Assembly: GCA_002154655.1 (NCBI GenBank)
Contig: NGUZ01000003.1
Location: forward strand, 119,879 to 183,878
Direction: 5' to 3'
Origin: Corynebacterium kefirresidentii
GTDB taxonomy: Bacteria > Actinomycetota > Actinomycetes > Mycobacteriales > Mycobacteriaceae
DNA length: 64,000 bases
Under the pieces are notes generated by a model. The model searched no databases. It was not told the origin of the DNA and worked only from the letters and a program-made list of their open reading frames with translations. This document shows, piece by piece, positions 27,733-39,493 of the stretch; position 1 is the first letter of the stretch; every line of letters begins with the position of its first letter. The position numbers and the translations under genes are program-made.

Positions 27733-28293
27733 TTATCGCACATCCGCTTTCTCTTCCGGTGCCGGCTCAATTGGAAGATGATTTACCTGCTCGGATGGCG
27801 CTTCTTCTTTAGGGGGTTCAGCAACGGAATCCCACAAGACCTCATACCATTCGCGGGAATCTTCTTCCTTCTGACCGTCTGTGGTGAGCTGGTCTTCCGG
27901 CTTAATCTGCGGGTCAATGATGCGATAGGCAGTTTCGCCCTCATCAACAACCCCGAATCGGCGCCGCGCCTCCTGCTTGATGTACTCATCGGATTTATAT
28001 TTATCAATCTTTTCCAGCAAAGCAGCTTTTTCATCTTGCTTGGCAGCGATTGACTCATTCAAGCGGGCAATTTCGGACCGGCCATGATAGTAATTGCGCA
28101 GGGGAACAGCGATAACCAGCAATACAACCAGCACGATAGCCACGATCACGCCCACTCCGGCAATACTCATCCGGTCTGGTTTTTGCTTCTGCTTTAGTTG
28201 TGCGCGTTGAGCTTTACGGACATCTGCAGCACGCGAGGCTACCGGAACCCTAGTGCGGCTCCGGTTTCGCTGCATCTTTCTTTCGCGTGCCAT
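27733..28293 (-). CDS. ftsB: FtsB/DivIC family septum protein
   Basis: A basic cytoplasmic N-terminus (about 45 residues) leads to one membrane segment (IAGVGVIVAIVLVVLLVIAV) and a coiled coil (SEIARLNESIAAKQDEKAAL) ending in the DivIC-type motif EARRRFGVVDEGETAYRI. This is the bitopic layout of FtsB, which links FtsQ and FtsL in the divisome. A Pro/Glu-rich tail follows. In related genomes ftsB directly follows eno; here the two are separated by three plus-strand genes. Confidence 0.9.
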   Translation of the reverse strand: MARERKMQRNRSRTRVPVASRAADVRKAQRAQLKQKQKPDRMSIAGVGVIVAIVLVVLLVIAVPLRNYYHGRSEIARLNESIAAKQDEKAALLEKIDKYKSDEYIKQEARRRFGVVDEGETAYRIIDPQIKPEDQLTTDGQKEEDSREWYEVLWDSVAEPPKEEAPSEQVNHLPIEPAPEEKADVR

Positions 28294-28391
28294 AGGTTTC
28301 CAATCCTAGCGTCGTCACTCCTGTAACAGAGACTTGGCACGCGCATTTTGGGTACACTAAAAGAAATTCTCCCTCCCAGTAAGGAATTTTT

Positions 28392-28919
28392 ATGTCTCTC
28401 AAGCGCCTCTTACCTGTCCTTACCGCAAGCCTATTCCTCGCCAGCTGCAGCCCCTCCGCCCAAGATGGTGAATATCCCGTCTACGGCGACGGTTACGATC
28501 TAAGCACCCAAGACGGCATGGCCGACTACCTCAAGGAATATAAGACCCTGCCAGATGATTACATCGACCACGATGCTAAAGAGCTAGACGGGAACGATAA
28601 GCCGGAGAGCTTTGAAGCCAACGCGGCGTCTGTCAAAAAGGCCGGCGAAGTTACCTGTAAGAATGACGAACTGCTGCAAATCGCAAAGGACTTTTTCCAA
28701 GGCGATACGGACAAGCTAGGTAAAGCTGTAACGTCAGCAGGCGGACCCGATGAAAAATATGGTGACGTTTTTGAGGCCCTCGACATCCCCGATGACGCAC
28801 CTGATAATGACAAGTATATGGCCGCAGCGATGACCCCGCTGGGCGCTGTTATGTCCTGTGGCGATGAGTTCAGCGATGAAGAACTGGAAAAGGTCGCGGC
28901 GTCCATGCACACGAGCTAA
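28392..28919 (+). CDS. Hypothetical lipoprotein, first of a tandem pair
   Basis: A signal peptide with lipobox (LFLASC, Cys near residue 19) is followed by a 156-residue acidic domain of no family I know. It is paralogous to the next gene: both share SLKRLL/PLKRLL, GYDLSTQDGM/SYDLNTKSGF, two conserved Cys in VTCKNDELL/VACNNDQIL and MSCGDEFSDEELE/ATCGDKYTDKELE, and ALDI. The two Cys probably form a disulfide. Ribosome binding site AGTAAGGA precedes ATG. Confidence 0.82.
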   Translation: MSLKRLLPVLTASLFLASCSPSAQDGEYPVYGDGYDLSTQDGMADYLKEYKTLPDDYIDHDAKELDGNDKPESFEANAASVKKAGEVTCKNDELLQIAKDFFQGDTDKLGKAVTSAGGPDEKYGDVFEALDIPDDAPDNDKYMAAAMTPLGAVMSCGDEFSDEELEKVAASMHTS

Positions 28920-28956
28920 AGGCTCAAATCATATTCCCCTCACTTAAGGAATAGTC

Positions 28957-29541
28957 ATGCCTCTCAAGCGCCTTCTTCTACTAGTAGCCGTCGGCACTCT
29001 ACTGAGCGCCTGCAGCATTTCCGACCAAGAGGAAGAATCTACCGCCCAGACTAAATCCTCCACGCCCAACAGCACTACCAGCAGCGAGGTTCCCACCACC
29101 ACAAGCAGAAGCTACGATCTCAATACCAAGAGCGGCTTCATCTACCACATCAAAGAGCATGGGACGATTCCGGACTACTATTTGAATGTGTTCGCCTCCG
29201 GAGCTTCCGAGGCCGAAGAAGGCCCCACCAGCTACGAGGTCAATGCCACGACCCTGAAGAAGGCGGGTGCTGTTGCTTGCAACAATGATCAGATCCTGGA
29301 CGACGCCAAGTATTTGCTAACCCATGGCGAAGGCGCACTTGCGGAGCTCGCCGCCAAGCCTGAAGAGTTTGATCAGAAATACGCCCCCATCTACGAAGCG
29401 CTTGATATATCAGCCGCCGCCCCTCCTGAAGACAGGCTATTCACCCTATACATGGCCAGTGTTGGATCTCTGGCAACATGCGGTGATAAATACACCGATA
29501 AAGAACTCGAAGCAGTCGCTGACGCCATCTTCAGCCTCTAG
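28957..29541 (+). CDS. Hypothetical lipoprotein, second of a tandem pair
   Basis: 194 residues with a lipobox (LLSAC, Cys near residue 20), a Ser/Thr-rich linker, and a domain paralogous to the preceding gene across its whole length, including the two Cys. The 37-bp gap carries an almost identical ribosome binding site (TTAAGGAATAGTC), so the pair arose by tandem duplication and has since diverged considerably. Function is unknown; surface exposed. Confidence 0.82.
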   Translation: MPLKRLLLLVAVGTLLSACSISDQEEESTAQTKSSTPNSTTSSEVPTTTSRSYDLNTKSGFIYHIKEHGTIPDYYLNVFASGASEAEEGPTSYEVNATTLKKAGAVACNNDQILDDAKYLLTHGEGALAELAAKPEEFDQKYAPIYEALDISAAAPPEDRLFTLYMASVGSLATCGDKYTDKELEAVADAIFSL

Positions 29542-29658
29542 CTCTCCACTGGAATTTCGCACACAATTTCGCTTTTGGCCTTGCGGGGCCCGAATAAGTG
29601 TTTTAGACTAAGGGACGTAAATTCGATTGGGTGTGCGATTTTTCAGGGGGACTTTTTC

Positions 29659-32116
<2,458 letters not shown>

Positions 32117-32191
32117 TCATCAAAATGTTCGCTCTGGACCAGCCGGCCCAGCCACGTTCTCAATTGTTGCAGAAAACGTAGCCGTGTGACA

Positions 32192-32953
32192 CTACTTGGC
32201 ACTTTGTGGAACTGAGTAAGCATTGGCGGCGTGTGCAACCTTATGCAAATAGTCGCTGGACTGATTGTAATTTAGGATTGCTTCCTTCCACTGATCTGGG
32301 TTAGAGAGATCTCTGTCACCGAAGCACAAAAGTCCGGCCGCCCCAACAGCGGCGTCATCGATTTGGTTGGGATCAGCCTTCCCATCACCATTGGCATCAG
32401 CGCCCACCGCTTCCCACGTGGTGGGGATAAATTGCATTGGGCCTACGGCGCGATCGTATTCGGAGTCTCCATCGATTTCGCCGTTATCGGTGTCTGGGGT
32501 GTGGGCCGTGTTGTTCAGGCCATCGAGGGCGATGCCGTTGATGGGGGGTTGGGGGTAGCCGGCGTCGTCAAGCTTGGAGTGCTTAAACCAATTGCCGTTA
32601 TAGGTACCGTGGCGTGTTTCTACATAGCCCAAGCCGGCAAGGGTATTCCAACGCAGGTGGCAATTGGGCCACTTTTGCTGAGCAATGAGCTCAGCATTGC
32701 CATAGGCGCGCAGGGCGGCCGGCGGGATACCAGTGCGATCAGCTAAGTCAGAGGCCCAGTAGGTGAGTTTATCTGCGGTGCGTCCGGGCGCATTGACGTC
32801 AATGTGCGCGACCTCTTTACCTTCAACGGGCGGGATGTTTTCAGGTACGGGCTGCTGAGAGGTACCGTGCCCAGTCAATAGCCATGCTACTAGCGCGATG
32901 ATCACGACTACGGCTACCCCGCAGCCCCCGAATATCTGCAGCAGCCTCTTCAT
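32192..32953 (-). CDS. Membrane-anchored lytic murein transglycosylase (LpqU-like)
   Basis: An N-terminal membrane segment (VAVVVIIALVAWLL, about residues 13-26) leads to an SLT-type lysozyme-like domain: the catalytic Glu in GLGYVETRHGTY, then RAVGPMQFIPTTWEAVGAD and an NGDGKADPNQIDDAAVGAAG block that looks calcium-binding. It cleaves peptidoglycan glycan strands outside the membrane. It lies between eno and mazG, as Rv1022 (lpqU) does, but here the anchor is a membrane helix without a lipobox. The gap to mazG is 11 bp. Confidence 0.9.
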   Translation of the reverse strand: MKRLLQIFGGCGVAVVVIIALVAWLLTGHGTSQQPVPENIPPVEGKEVAHIDVNAPGRTADKLTYWASDLADRTGIPPAALRAYGNAELIAQQKWPNCHLRWNTLAGLGYVETRHGTYNGNWFKHSKLDDAGYPQPPINGIALDGLNNTAHTPDTDNGEIDGDSEYDRAVGPMQFIPTTWEAVGADANGDGKADPNQIDDAAVGAAGLLCFGDRDLSNPDQWKEAILNYNQSSDYLHKVAHAANAYSVPQSAK

Positions 32954-32964
32954 GGGAAGCTATC

Positions 32965-33552
32965 CTACATCTCCTTGCCCGCGCGCCACAGCCGCTCTTG
33001 CGTGTCAACATCGACTATCTCAGTCGTGCCATCAAATAGGTACGGGGCGCGGGCGCGCATTTTGGTGACGAAGCTCTGGGCGACGTCGTCAAGCGAAAAG
33101 GCAGAGATTTCCGCATGGAAAAGGACCTGCAGGAAGATATCGCCCAGTTCCTTGAGAATCTCGCTTTCCGGCTCACGGTTGCGCACGGCCGCAGCGAATT
33201 CGGCGGATTCTTCCTCAAGGTAGGGCAAAAGGGAGGCATGGGTTTGCTCACGCTCCCATTCACCAATGCGCCGCGCAGTGGCCATAGTCTGGCGCGCCTG
33301 CATGACGGGATCCGCGAGGGATTCGGCCCGGATGACCGACTCCCCACTAGCTATGCGAGCGCGGGTTTCAGGATCGCGTTCGTCGGTGCTGACTAGGGTT
33401 CCGATGGAATCTTCCCCTACGAGGAGATCGGAAAAATTCCACCGCACGGAAACCGGAACTTCACCGGTGAAGTAAACGGGGCCGCGTAGCTTCCCGTGTG
33501 CTTGCATGGGGATCATGGTGGGCCAGCGTTCATCGAGCAACAGCACAGTCAT
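32965..33552 (-). CDS. mazG: MazG nucleoside triphosphate pyrophosphohydrolase
   Basis: It hydrolyses (d)NTPs, including oxidised ones, to monophosphates as a house-cleaning enzyme. The C-terminal half carries the MazG core: EEESAEFAAAV followed by EILKELGDIFLQVLFHAEI, giving the EExxE and ExxD magnesium ligands. The N-terminal 90 residues are the actinobacterial extension. Start MTVLLLDERWP at 33552 (195 residues), though a GTG two codons earlier is possible. It is the first gene of the mazG-transglycosylase pair and divergent from the permease. Confidence 0.9.
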   Translation of the reverse strand: MTVLLLDERWPTMIPMQAHGKLRGPVYFTGEVPVSVRWNFSDLLVGEDSIGTLVSTDERDPETRARIASGESVIRAESLADPVMQARQTMATARRIGEWEREQTHASLLPYLEEESAEFAAAVRNREPESEILKELGDIFLQVLFHAEISAFSLDDVAQSFVTKMRARAPYLFDGTTEIVDVDTQERLWRAGKEM

Positions 33553-33609
33553 GTGCACAAAGTCTAGCCCGAGTTCCCATTATGGGGCTATTCAAGGTAT
33601 TTTAGGCCA

Positions 33610-35085
33610 ATGACCTCCAGCCAGAATAAATCCCACTCCGTGACGTTGTGGACCCTCGTCGCGCTCATTATCGGTTCCACCGTTGGCGCGGGTATTTTCT
33701 CGCTGCCGCAAAACATTGCCTCCGTTGCCGGCCCAGGCGCGATGCTCATTGGCTGGCTGGTAGCGGGCGTCGGCATGCTCTCTGTGGCTTTTGTGTTCCA
33801 GATTTTGGCCCGCCGCAAGCCGCACCTTGATTCTGGCGTCTATTCCTATGTGCGCGCCGGCCTCGGCGATTTTATTGGTTTTACCTCGGGCTGGGGTTAC
33901 TGGCTGGGCTCCGTTATGGCGCAGGTAGGGTATGCCACCCTCTTTTTCAATACGCTGGGCCATTACCTGCCGCTTTTCGACGCCGACCATTACTGGTCCT
34001 CCGCCATCGCCGTCTCCCTCTTGTCGTGGGGAATTTTCGCGGTACTCGCCCGCGGCATCAAGCAGGCCGCCTTCATGAACCTCATCACCACGATTGCCAA
34101 GATCGTTCCCATCCTGGCTTTCGTGGTACTCATTGCTTTCCTCGGGTTCAGCTGGGATAAATTCACCGTGGATTTCTGGGGGCGCGCCTCTGAGGCCAGC
34201 GTCTTCGAGCAAGTCCAAGGAATCATGCTCTTTACCGTGTGGGTCTTCATTGGCGTGGAGGGAGCATCCGTGTATTCCAAGCAAGCCTCCAAGCGCACCG
34301 ATGTCGGACGCGCGACCGTGATCGGCTTCTTTTCCGTGCTGGCGCTATTAGTCTCCGTGTCCACCTTGAGCTTTGGCGTCATGACCAAGGAAGAATTGGC
34401 CGCGCTGCCAGATAATTCCATGGCCTCCGTGCTGACCGAAGTCACCGGCCCCTGGGGCGGCGCGCTCATCTCCATCGGACTGTGCTTGTCGGTTCTAGGC
34501 GCCTACGTGTCCTGGCAAATGTTGTGCGCCGAGCCCATCGTCATGATGGCCATCGACGGCCTCATTCCCCGGCGCATCGGCACCATCAACGTAGCCGGTG
34601 CGCCGTGGGTAGCGCAGCTGATTTCCACGATGTCTATCCAGCTATTCATCATCGTCTTCTATCTCAACGAGGCGTCTTATAACGCCATGGTGCAGCTAGC
34701 AACCATCATGTATCTGCTGCCGTATATCTTTTCTTCCCTGTACCTATTGCTTCTGACGTTGCGTGGCAAGGGGCTGTCTCACCCGCAGGCGGGCATCAAG
34801 TTCGATCTTTCCGGACCAGAGGTAAGCCGCAAGGAAAATCGCAAGCATTTGGCAATTTCCTTGCTCGCGTTCATCTATTCCCTGTGGCTGATTTACGCGG
34901 CTGACCCCGTCTACGTCCTGCTCGGCGCGCTGGCCGTAGTACCCGGCCTTATCCCCTATGTCGGTACCCGTTTGTGGAAGAAGGAACGCATTTTTAACAC
35001 GTTCGAGTGGTGCGTGGTGGCCATTGTCTTGGCCGGTGCCGCCGCCGCCATTTGGGGCTTGAGCACCGGCTGGCTCACGCTCTAG
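33610..35085 (+). CDS. APC-superfamily basic amino acid permease (LysI/ArcD-like)
   Basis: 491 residues with 12-13 membrane segments. The N-terminal STVGAGIFSLPQNIASVAGPG is the substrate-binding GXG motif of basic amino acid/polyamine antiporters. HLDSGVYSYVRAGLGDFIGF and MLFTVWVFIGVEGASVYSKQA are also family blocks. The closest known types are the C. glutamicum lysine permease LysI and arginine/ornithine antiporters ArcD. Exact substrate cannot be told from sequence. It ends one base before the convergent mfd stop at 35086, without a clear terminator. Confidence 0.9.
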   Translation: MTSSQNKSHSVTLWTLVALIIGSTVGAGIFSLPQNIASVAGPGAMLIGWLVAGVGMLSVAFVFQILARRKPHLDSGVYSYVRAGLGDFIGFTSGWGYWLGSVMAQVGYATLFFNTLGHYLPLFDADHYWSSAIAVSLLSWGIFAVLARGIKQAAFMNLITTIAKIVPILAFVVLIAFLGFSWDKFTVDFWGRASEASVFEQVQGIMLFTVWVFIGVEGASVYSKQASKRTDVGRATVIGFFSVLALLVSVSTLSFGVMTKEELAALPDNSMASVLTEVTGPWGGALISIGLCLSVLGAYVSWQMLCAEPIVMMAIDGLIPRRIGTINVAGAPWVAQLISTMSIQLFIIVFYLNEASYNAMVQLATIMYLLPYIFSSLYLLLLTLRGKGLSHPQAGIKFDLSGPEVSRKENRKHLAISLLAFIYSLWLIYAADPVYVLLGALAVVPGLIPYVGTRLWKKERIFNTFEWCVVAIVLAGAAAAIWGLSTGWLTL

Positions 35086-38000
35086 CTACTCCCCTACGCT
35101 CACCACGTTCGAGGAGCTGGGCTGGGCGCCGCTGACGTTGATAGAGGTGACGTCGAAAAGCGCGCTCAAGAAATCCGCCGCCCATTGAATGAGCTCGGTA
35201 TCGCGCAGCTTCGGCGAGGTAACATTGCGCCCCGCCTTCGGGAATGGCACATTGATGGCCTTCGCCGCCGCGCGGAAGCTGGATCCTGGATACAAGCGCT
35301 TGAGGCGCACCTGCTTGGAATCCGGCAGCTCCACTGGGTGGAACTTGATGCGGGTGCCCTGCACGGTGATATCCGATACCCCGGCGCGGCGCGCTTGGTG
35401 ACGCAGGCGGGCGACGGACAGTAAGCGTAAGACCTCCTGTGGCAGCGGGCCAAAGCGGTCTTCCATTTCCTCGATGACGGCCTTGAGATCACCATTATCC
35501 TGCGAGGCCGCAAGCTTGCGGTAGACCTCCAGGCGCAGGCGCTCAGAATCGATATAAGCCTCCGGGATATGCGCGTCCACGGGGAGATCGATACGGATTT
35601 CTTTCGGTCCCTCATCCGTCACGGTAGGAGCTTCGCCGCGAGCGAGAGATTTGAAGGTTTCTACCGCCTCGCCAACGAGGCGCACGTAGAGATCGAAGCC
35701 CACACCGGCAATGTGGCCGGACTGTTGGGCACCGAGCACGTTACCGGCACCACGCATCTCCAAATCCTTCATGGCTACGGCCATGCCTGCGCCAAGGTCG
35801 TTGTTCTGGGCGATGGTGGCTAGGCGGTCATATGAGGTTTCCGTAAGCGTAGCGCCTTTCGGATACAGGAAGTAGGCATAGCCGCGCTCACGGGAACGAC
35901 CCACGCGCCCACGCAACTGGTGTAGCTGGGACAGGCCCATATGATGGGCGTTTTCCACAATGAGGGTATTGGCGTTGGCGATATCCAGGCCGGTTTCCAC
36001 GATGGTGGTGCACACCAGAACGTCATATTCGCGGTCCCAGAAGCCCTGAACGGTCTGCTCCAGCACTTCCTCGTTCATCTGGCCGTGCGCGACGACGACG
36101 CGAGCCTCAGGTACCAAGTCACGCAGCTCGCGGGCCTTCTTTTCAATATCAGAGACCTTATTGTGGATGAAGAAGGTTTGACCATCGCGCAGCAGCTCAC
36201 GGCGGATGGCCGCAGCGACCTGCTTGTCTTCATAGGCACCGACGTAGGTCAGCACGGGGTGGCGGTCTTCCGGCGGGGTCAGGATGGTAGACATCTCGCG
36301 AATGCCCGCCATGGACATCTCCAAGGTGCGCGGAATAGGTGTAGCGGACATGGTGAGCACATCCACGCTAGCTTTAAGAGCCTTGATATGTTCCTTGTGC
36401 TCCACACCAAAGCGCTGCTCCTCGTCTACGACGATGAGACCAAGGTTCTTCCAGTGCACACCGGTCTGCAGGAGGCGATGCGTGCCAACGACGATATCGA
36501 CGCTGCCATCGGCCAAGCCCTTAAAGATGTCTTTGGCTTCTTTCTTCGAGGTAAAGCGCGAGAGCACCTCGATCTTGACAGGGAAGCCGGTCATGCGCTC
36601 GCTGAAGGTATCAAAGTGCTGCTGGGCTAGCAGCGTAGTGGGCACAAGAACGGCCACCTGCATGCCATCTTGTACGGCCTTGAAAGCAGCGCGGATGGCC
36701 ACCTCGGTCTTGCCATAGCCCACATCGCCGACGACGACGCGGTCCATCGGCACCGTGGATTCCATGTCCTGTTTGACGGCGTCGATTGCAAGCATCTGGT
36801 CTTCGGTTTCGACGAAGGGGAAATTATCCTCCATCTCCGCCTGCCACGGATTGTCAGGGGCGAATTGATGGCCGGGGGCTGCTTGTCGCTTGGCATAAAG
36901 CTCAACGAGTTCGCCCGCAATTTCGCGTACCGCGGCGCGCGCCTTCTTCTTGGTGTTCTTCCAATCGGAGCCGCCCATCTTAGACAGGTGGGGCGATTCG
37001 CCGCCGGTGTACTTGCTCAGCAAATCCAAAGAGTCCATGGGGACCCAGAGCTGGTCGGCGGGCTGACCGCGTTTCGAGGGTGCGTATTCGAGCACGATAT
37101 ATTCGCGGCGGCTGGTCTCATCGCCGGACTGGATGGTGCGTTCGGCCATCTTTAAGAATTTGCCAATGCCGTGGGTTTCGTGCACCACAAAATCGCCCTG
37201 TTTTAGGGCAAGCGGATCGACCTTATTGCGGCGCTTGGCGGGGCGCCGCTTCGCTTCGGCGATATCGCCTACGCGGTTGCCGGTCAGATCGGTCTCGGTG
37301 ACAACGACCAGTGGGAGGGCCTCGGCGTCCTTGGGCTTTTTCACCTTGGGAAATACCAGGCCGGCGTGGCTTAGTGCTTGGTAGAGGGTAACTTCCCCCG
37401 CGCTAGGTTCCCAGCCAGGGGTAGCAACCTTGGTACGGATACCCTTTTCTGCGAAGCGATCCACCATGCGTTTGATAGCGCCCTGCGCCGGAGCGATGAA
37501 GGCCGCGCGGCCGCCGGCATTGGTATGCGCGAGCAGTTGGGCCATCATGGCGTCGATCTCTTCAATATTGCCGCGCGGGGTGGGCCCTGGCTCGAATTCG
37601 AGCGGGAGGGTCTCCTCTTCTGGGGCAGCGAGCATTCCTGGTGGGGAGAAGGTCCACAAAGGCAAGCCGGACTCGCTAATGGAGACCTCGAGCGATTCAT
37701 AGGAGCGGTAGCTCGAGGCCTCGGTATCGAGTCCTTCGGTGGCCAACGGGCCATCAGCACCCATGGCCGCGGCTTCCCAGCCAGCGGCGAGGAACTCAGC
37801 ATCAGTCTTTTCTAGATCCGCGACGCGGCGACGAATCTTCTCCGGGCCGACCATCACCACGTGAGTGGTGGGGCGGAGGAATTCGGGGAGGGTGATCATG
37901 GGGGCGTCGGAAAGCACGGGCAAAAGCGCCTCCATGCCTTCGGTCGGAATGTGCTCGCTCACCTTGGTCAAAAGCTCCACCAAGGCGGGATTACCGGGGT

Positions 38001-38727
38001 GCTTGACGGCGAGATCGGCCGCACGCTGAGCAATAGCGTCCGTAATAGGAAGCTCGCGGGCAGGGAAAATATCTACGCGGCCGACCTCGATTTCCGGGAT
38101 GGTGCGCTGGTCAGCTACGGAAAATTGGCGGATATCGGTAATCTCATCGCCCCAAAACTCAACGCGGACCGGATAGTCCAACGTGGTGGGGAAAACATCG
38201 ATAATGCCACCTCGAGTGGCGTACTCGCCGCGCTTGGCCACCATGTCTACGTGTTTATAGGCGCGGAACTCGAGCTCACGGACTACCTCGTCGAAGTCAT
38301 ACTCATGGTCTTCTTCGAGGTGAATGGGAGCACGACCTTCCACTTCCTTGAGGATAGGCTGGGACAGCCCGCGGGCAGCGGTGACGATGACCTGCACATT
38401 GTCCAAGTTGTGCAAAACCTGGGCGCGGCGGCCGATGATGTCTACGCCAGGGCTCAAACGCTCGTGCGGCAAGGTCTCCCACGCGGGAAACATGGCCACC
38501 TTCTCCCCCAGCATCGCCGTAAGCTCCGCCGTGAGATCCTCGGCCTCGCGGCTCGTAGCGGTTACCACGAGCACTGAGACATGATGAGCCAAGGTGCCCA
38601 AGGCCCACGGCCGGGACTGATCCAAGCCTGTGATGTGGAGGTCTTCGCCCACATGAGAAATCATGCCCTTGAGCTTGGGATCTGAGGCCGCTACCTTGAG
38701 CAGGCCGGCCAGCATTGGGGTCGCCAT
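35086..38727 (-). CDS. mfd: Transcription-repair coupling factor
   Basis: This 1213-residue ATPase removes stalled RNA polymerase at DNA lesions and recruits UvrA. A UvrB-like N-terminal region is followed by the RNA-polymerase-interacting CarD-like module (about 490-560: QGDFVVHETHGIGKFLKMAE). The RecG-like translocase has Walker A VGDVGYGKTEVAIRAAF (about 664), motif II IVVDEEQRFGVEHKE (about 764) and QLRGRVGRSRERGYAYFLYP, and the D7 domain ends the protein. The ATG abuts the stop of the TetR gene, with its GGAGG ribosome binding site lying inside that gene, so the two are translationally coupled. Confidence 0.97.
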   Translation of the reverse strand: MATPMLAGLLKVAASDPKLKGMISHVGEDLHITGLDQSRPWALGTLAHHVSVLVVTATSREAEDLTAELTAMLGEKVAMFPAWETLPHERLSPGVDIIGRRAQVLHNLDNVQVIVTAARGLSQPILKEVEGRAPIHLEEDHEYDFDEVVRELEFRAYKHVDMVAKRGEYATRGGIIDVFPTTLDYPVRVEFWGDEITDIRQFSVADQRTIPEIEVGRVDIFPARELPITDAIAQRAADLAVKHPGNPALVELLTKVSEHIPTEGMEALLPVLSDAPMITLPEFLRPTTHVVMVGPEKIRRRVADLEKTDAEFLAAGWEAAAMGADGPLATEGLDTEASSYRSYESLEVSISESGLPLWTFSPPGMLAAPEEETLPLEFEPGPTPRGNIEEIDAMMAQLLAHTNAGGRAAFIAPAQGAIKRMVDRFAEKGIRTKVATPGWEPSAGEVTLYQALSHAGLVFPKVKKPKDAEALPLVVVTETDLTGNRVGDIAEAKRRPAKRRNKVDPLALKQGDFVVHETHGIGKFLKMAERTIQSGDETSRREYIVLEYAPSKRGQPADQLWVPMDSLDLLSKYTGGESPHLSKMGGSDWKNTKKKARAAVREIAGELVELYAKRQAAPGHQFAPDNPWQAEMEDNFPFVETEDQMLAIDAVKQDMESTVPMDRVVVGDVGYGKTEVAIRAAFKAVQDGMQVAVLVPTTLLAQQHFDTFSERMTGFPVKIEVLSRFTSKKEAKDIFKGLADGSVDIVVGTHRLLQTGVHWKNLGLIVVDEEQRFGVEHKEHIKALKASVDVLTMSATPIPRTLEMSMAGIREMSTILTPPEDRHPVLTYVGAYEDKQVAAAIRRELLRDGQTFFIHNKVSDIEKKARELRDLVPEARVVVAHGQMNEEVLEQTVQGFWDREYDVLVCTTIVETGLDIANANTLIVENAHHMGLSQLHQLRGRVGRSRERGYAYFLYPKGATLTETSYDRLATIAQNNDLGAGMAVAMKDLEMRGAGNVLGAQQSGHIAGVGFDLYVRLVGEAVETFKSLARGEAPTVTDEGPKEIRIDLPVDAHIPEAYIDSERLRLEVYRKLAASQDNGDLKAVIEEMEDRFGPLPQEVLRLLSVARLRHQARRAGVSDITVQGTRIKFHPVELPDSKQVRLKRLYPGSSFRAAAKAINVPFPKAGRNVTSPKLRDTELIQWAADFLSALFDVTSINVSGAQPSSSNVVSVGE

Positions 38728-39333
38728 CTATTTGCCTCCTAGCTTGGGCTTTACTTCCATACCGGACAAACCATTCCAGCATAGATTGACAATATGCGTG
38801 GCGACGACTTCCTTGTCCGGGTTGCGCTCATCTAACCACCATTGCGCCGTGGTAGATACCATTCCTACCAGCGCTTGGCCATAAATATCCGCCAAATCCG
38901 GTTGGATACCACGGTGTTCAAACGCTTCTCGCAAAATATAAGACACCTGGCCTACCGCGGAATTTAACAGCGTGGAGAAACTGCGTTCATCGCCCGGCTT
39001 GGCATCGCGCACCAGAATGAGAAATCCATCGGTTTCTTCCTCAACATAGGTCAAGATGGCCATAACGGCCTGCTCGATGCGCTCGCGCCAGCTGCCGTTT
39101 TCCAAAGAATCAGTAATGACCTTTTCCAGTGCCAACATCTCGCGGTCAACGACGACCGCATAGAGACCTTCCTTACCCCCAAAGTGCTCATAGACAACGG
39201 GCTTGGACACCCCGGCGCGAGCCGCGATCTCTTCGACACTGGCCCCTTCAAACCCTAGTTCCGCAAATGCGGCGCGTCCGATGGAAATGAGTTGTTCGCG
39301 GCGTTCTCGGCCGGTCATCCTTTGTCGAGCCAT
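38728..39333 (-). CDS. TetR/AcrR family regulator upstream of mfd
   Basis: 201 residues with N-terminal HTH (LISIGRAAFAELGFEGASVE, then ISKPVVYEH-type recognition helix GVSKPVVYEHFGGKEGLYA) and a ligand domain typical of the Rv1019 group, which occupies the same position next to mfd in mycobacteria. Known members autoregulate the operon with mfd and mazG; here only mfd follows directly. No obvious palindrome was found upstream in the 80 bp before tRNA-Gln. Confidence 0.9.
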   Translation of the reverse strand: MARQRMTGRERREQLISIGRAAFAELGFEGASVEEIAARAGVSKPVVYEHFGGKEGLYAVVVDREMLALEKVITDSLENGSWRERIEQAVMAILTYVEEETDGFLILVRDAKPGDERSFSTLLNSAVGQVSYILREAFEHRGIQPDLADIYGQALVGMVSTTAQWWLDERNPDKEVVATHIVNLCWNGLSGMEVKPKLGGK

Positions 39334-39416
39334 ACCTTCTACCCTATCCCTCGCCCCGCAATTTGTGATTTACCCGGGTGCGTCAGGTACGCTATGCCTA
39401 CAGCAATTTGCTGTGT

Positions 39417-39488
39417 TTCCCCATGGTGTAATCGGCAACACTACGGTTTTTGGTACCGTCATTCTAGGTTCGAGTCCTGGTGGGGAAG
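39417..39488 (+). tRNA. tRNA-Gln(UUG)
   Basis: A 72-base cloverleaf. Acceptor TTCCCCA pairs fully with TGGGGAA, the discriminator is G, and the anticodon arm around GGTTTTTGGTACC gives anticodon TTG. The T arm is CTAGG-TTCGAGT-CCTGG. CCA is not encoded. It reads CAA (and by wobble CAG) codons. It lies 5 bp from the end of the convergent TRIC gene. Confidence 0.93.
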
Positions 39489-39493
39489 CTTTT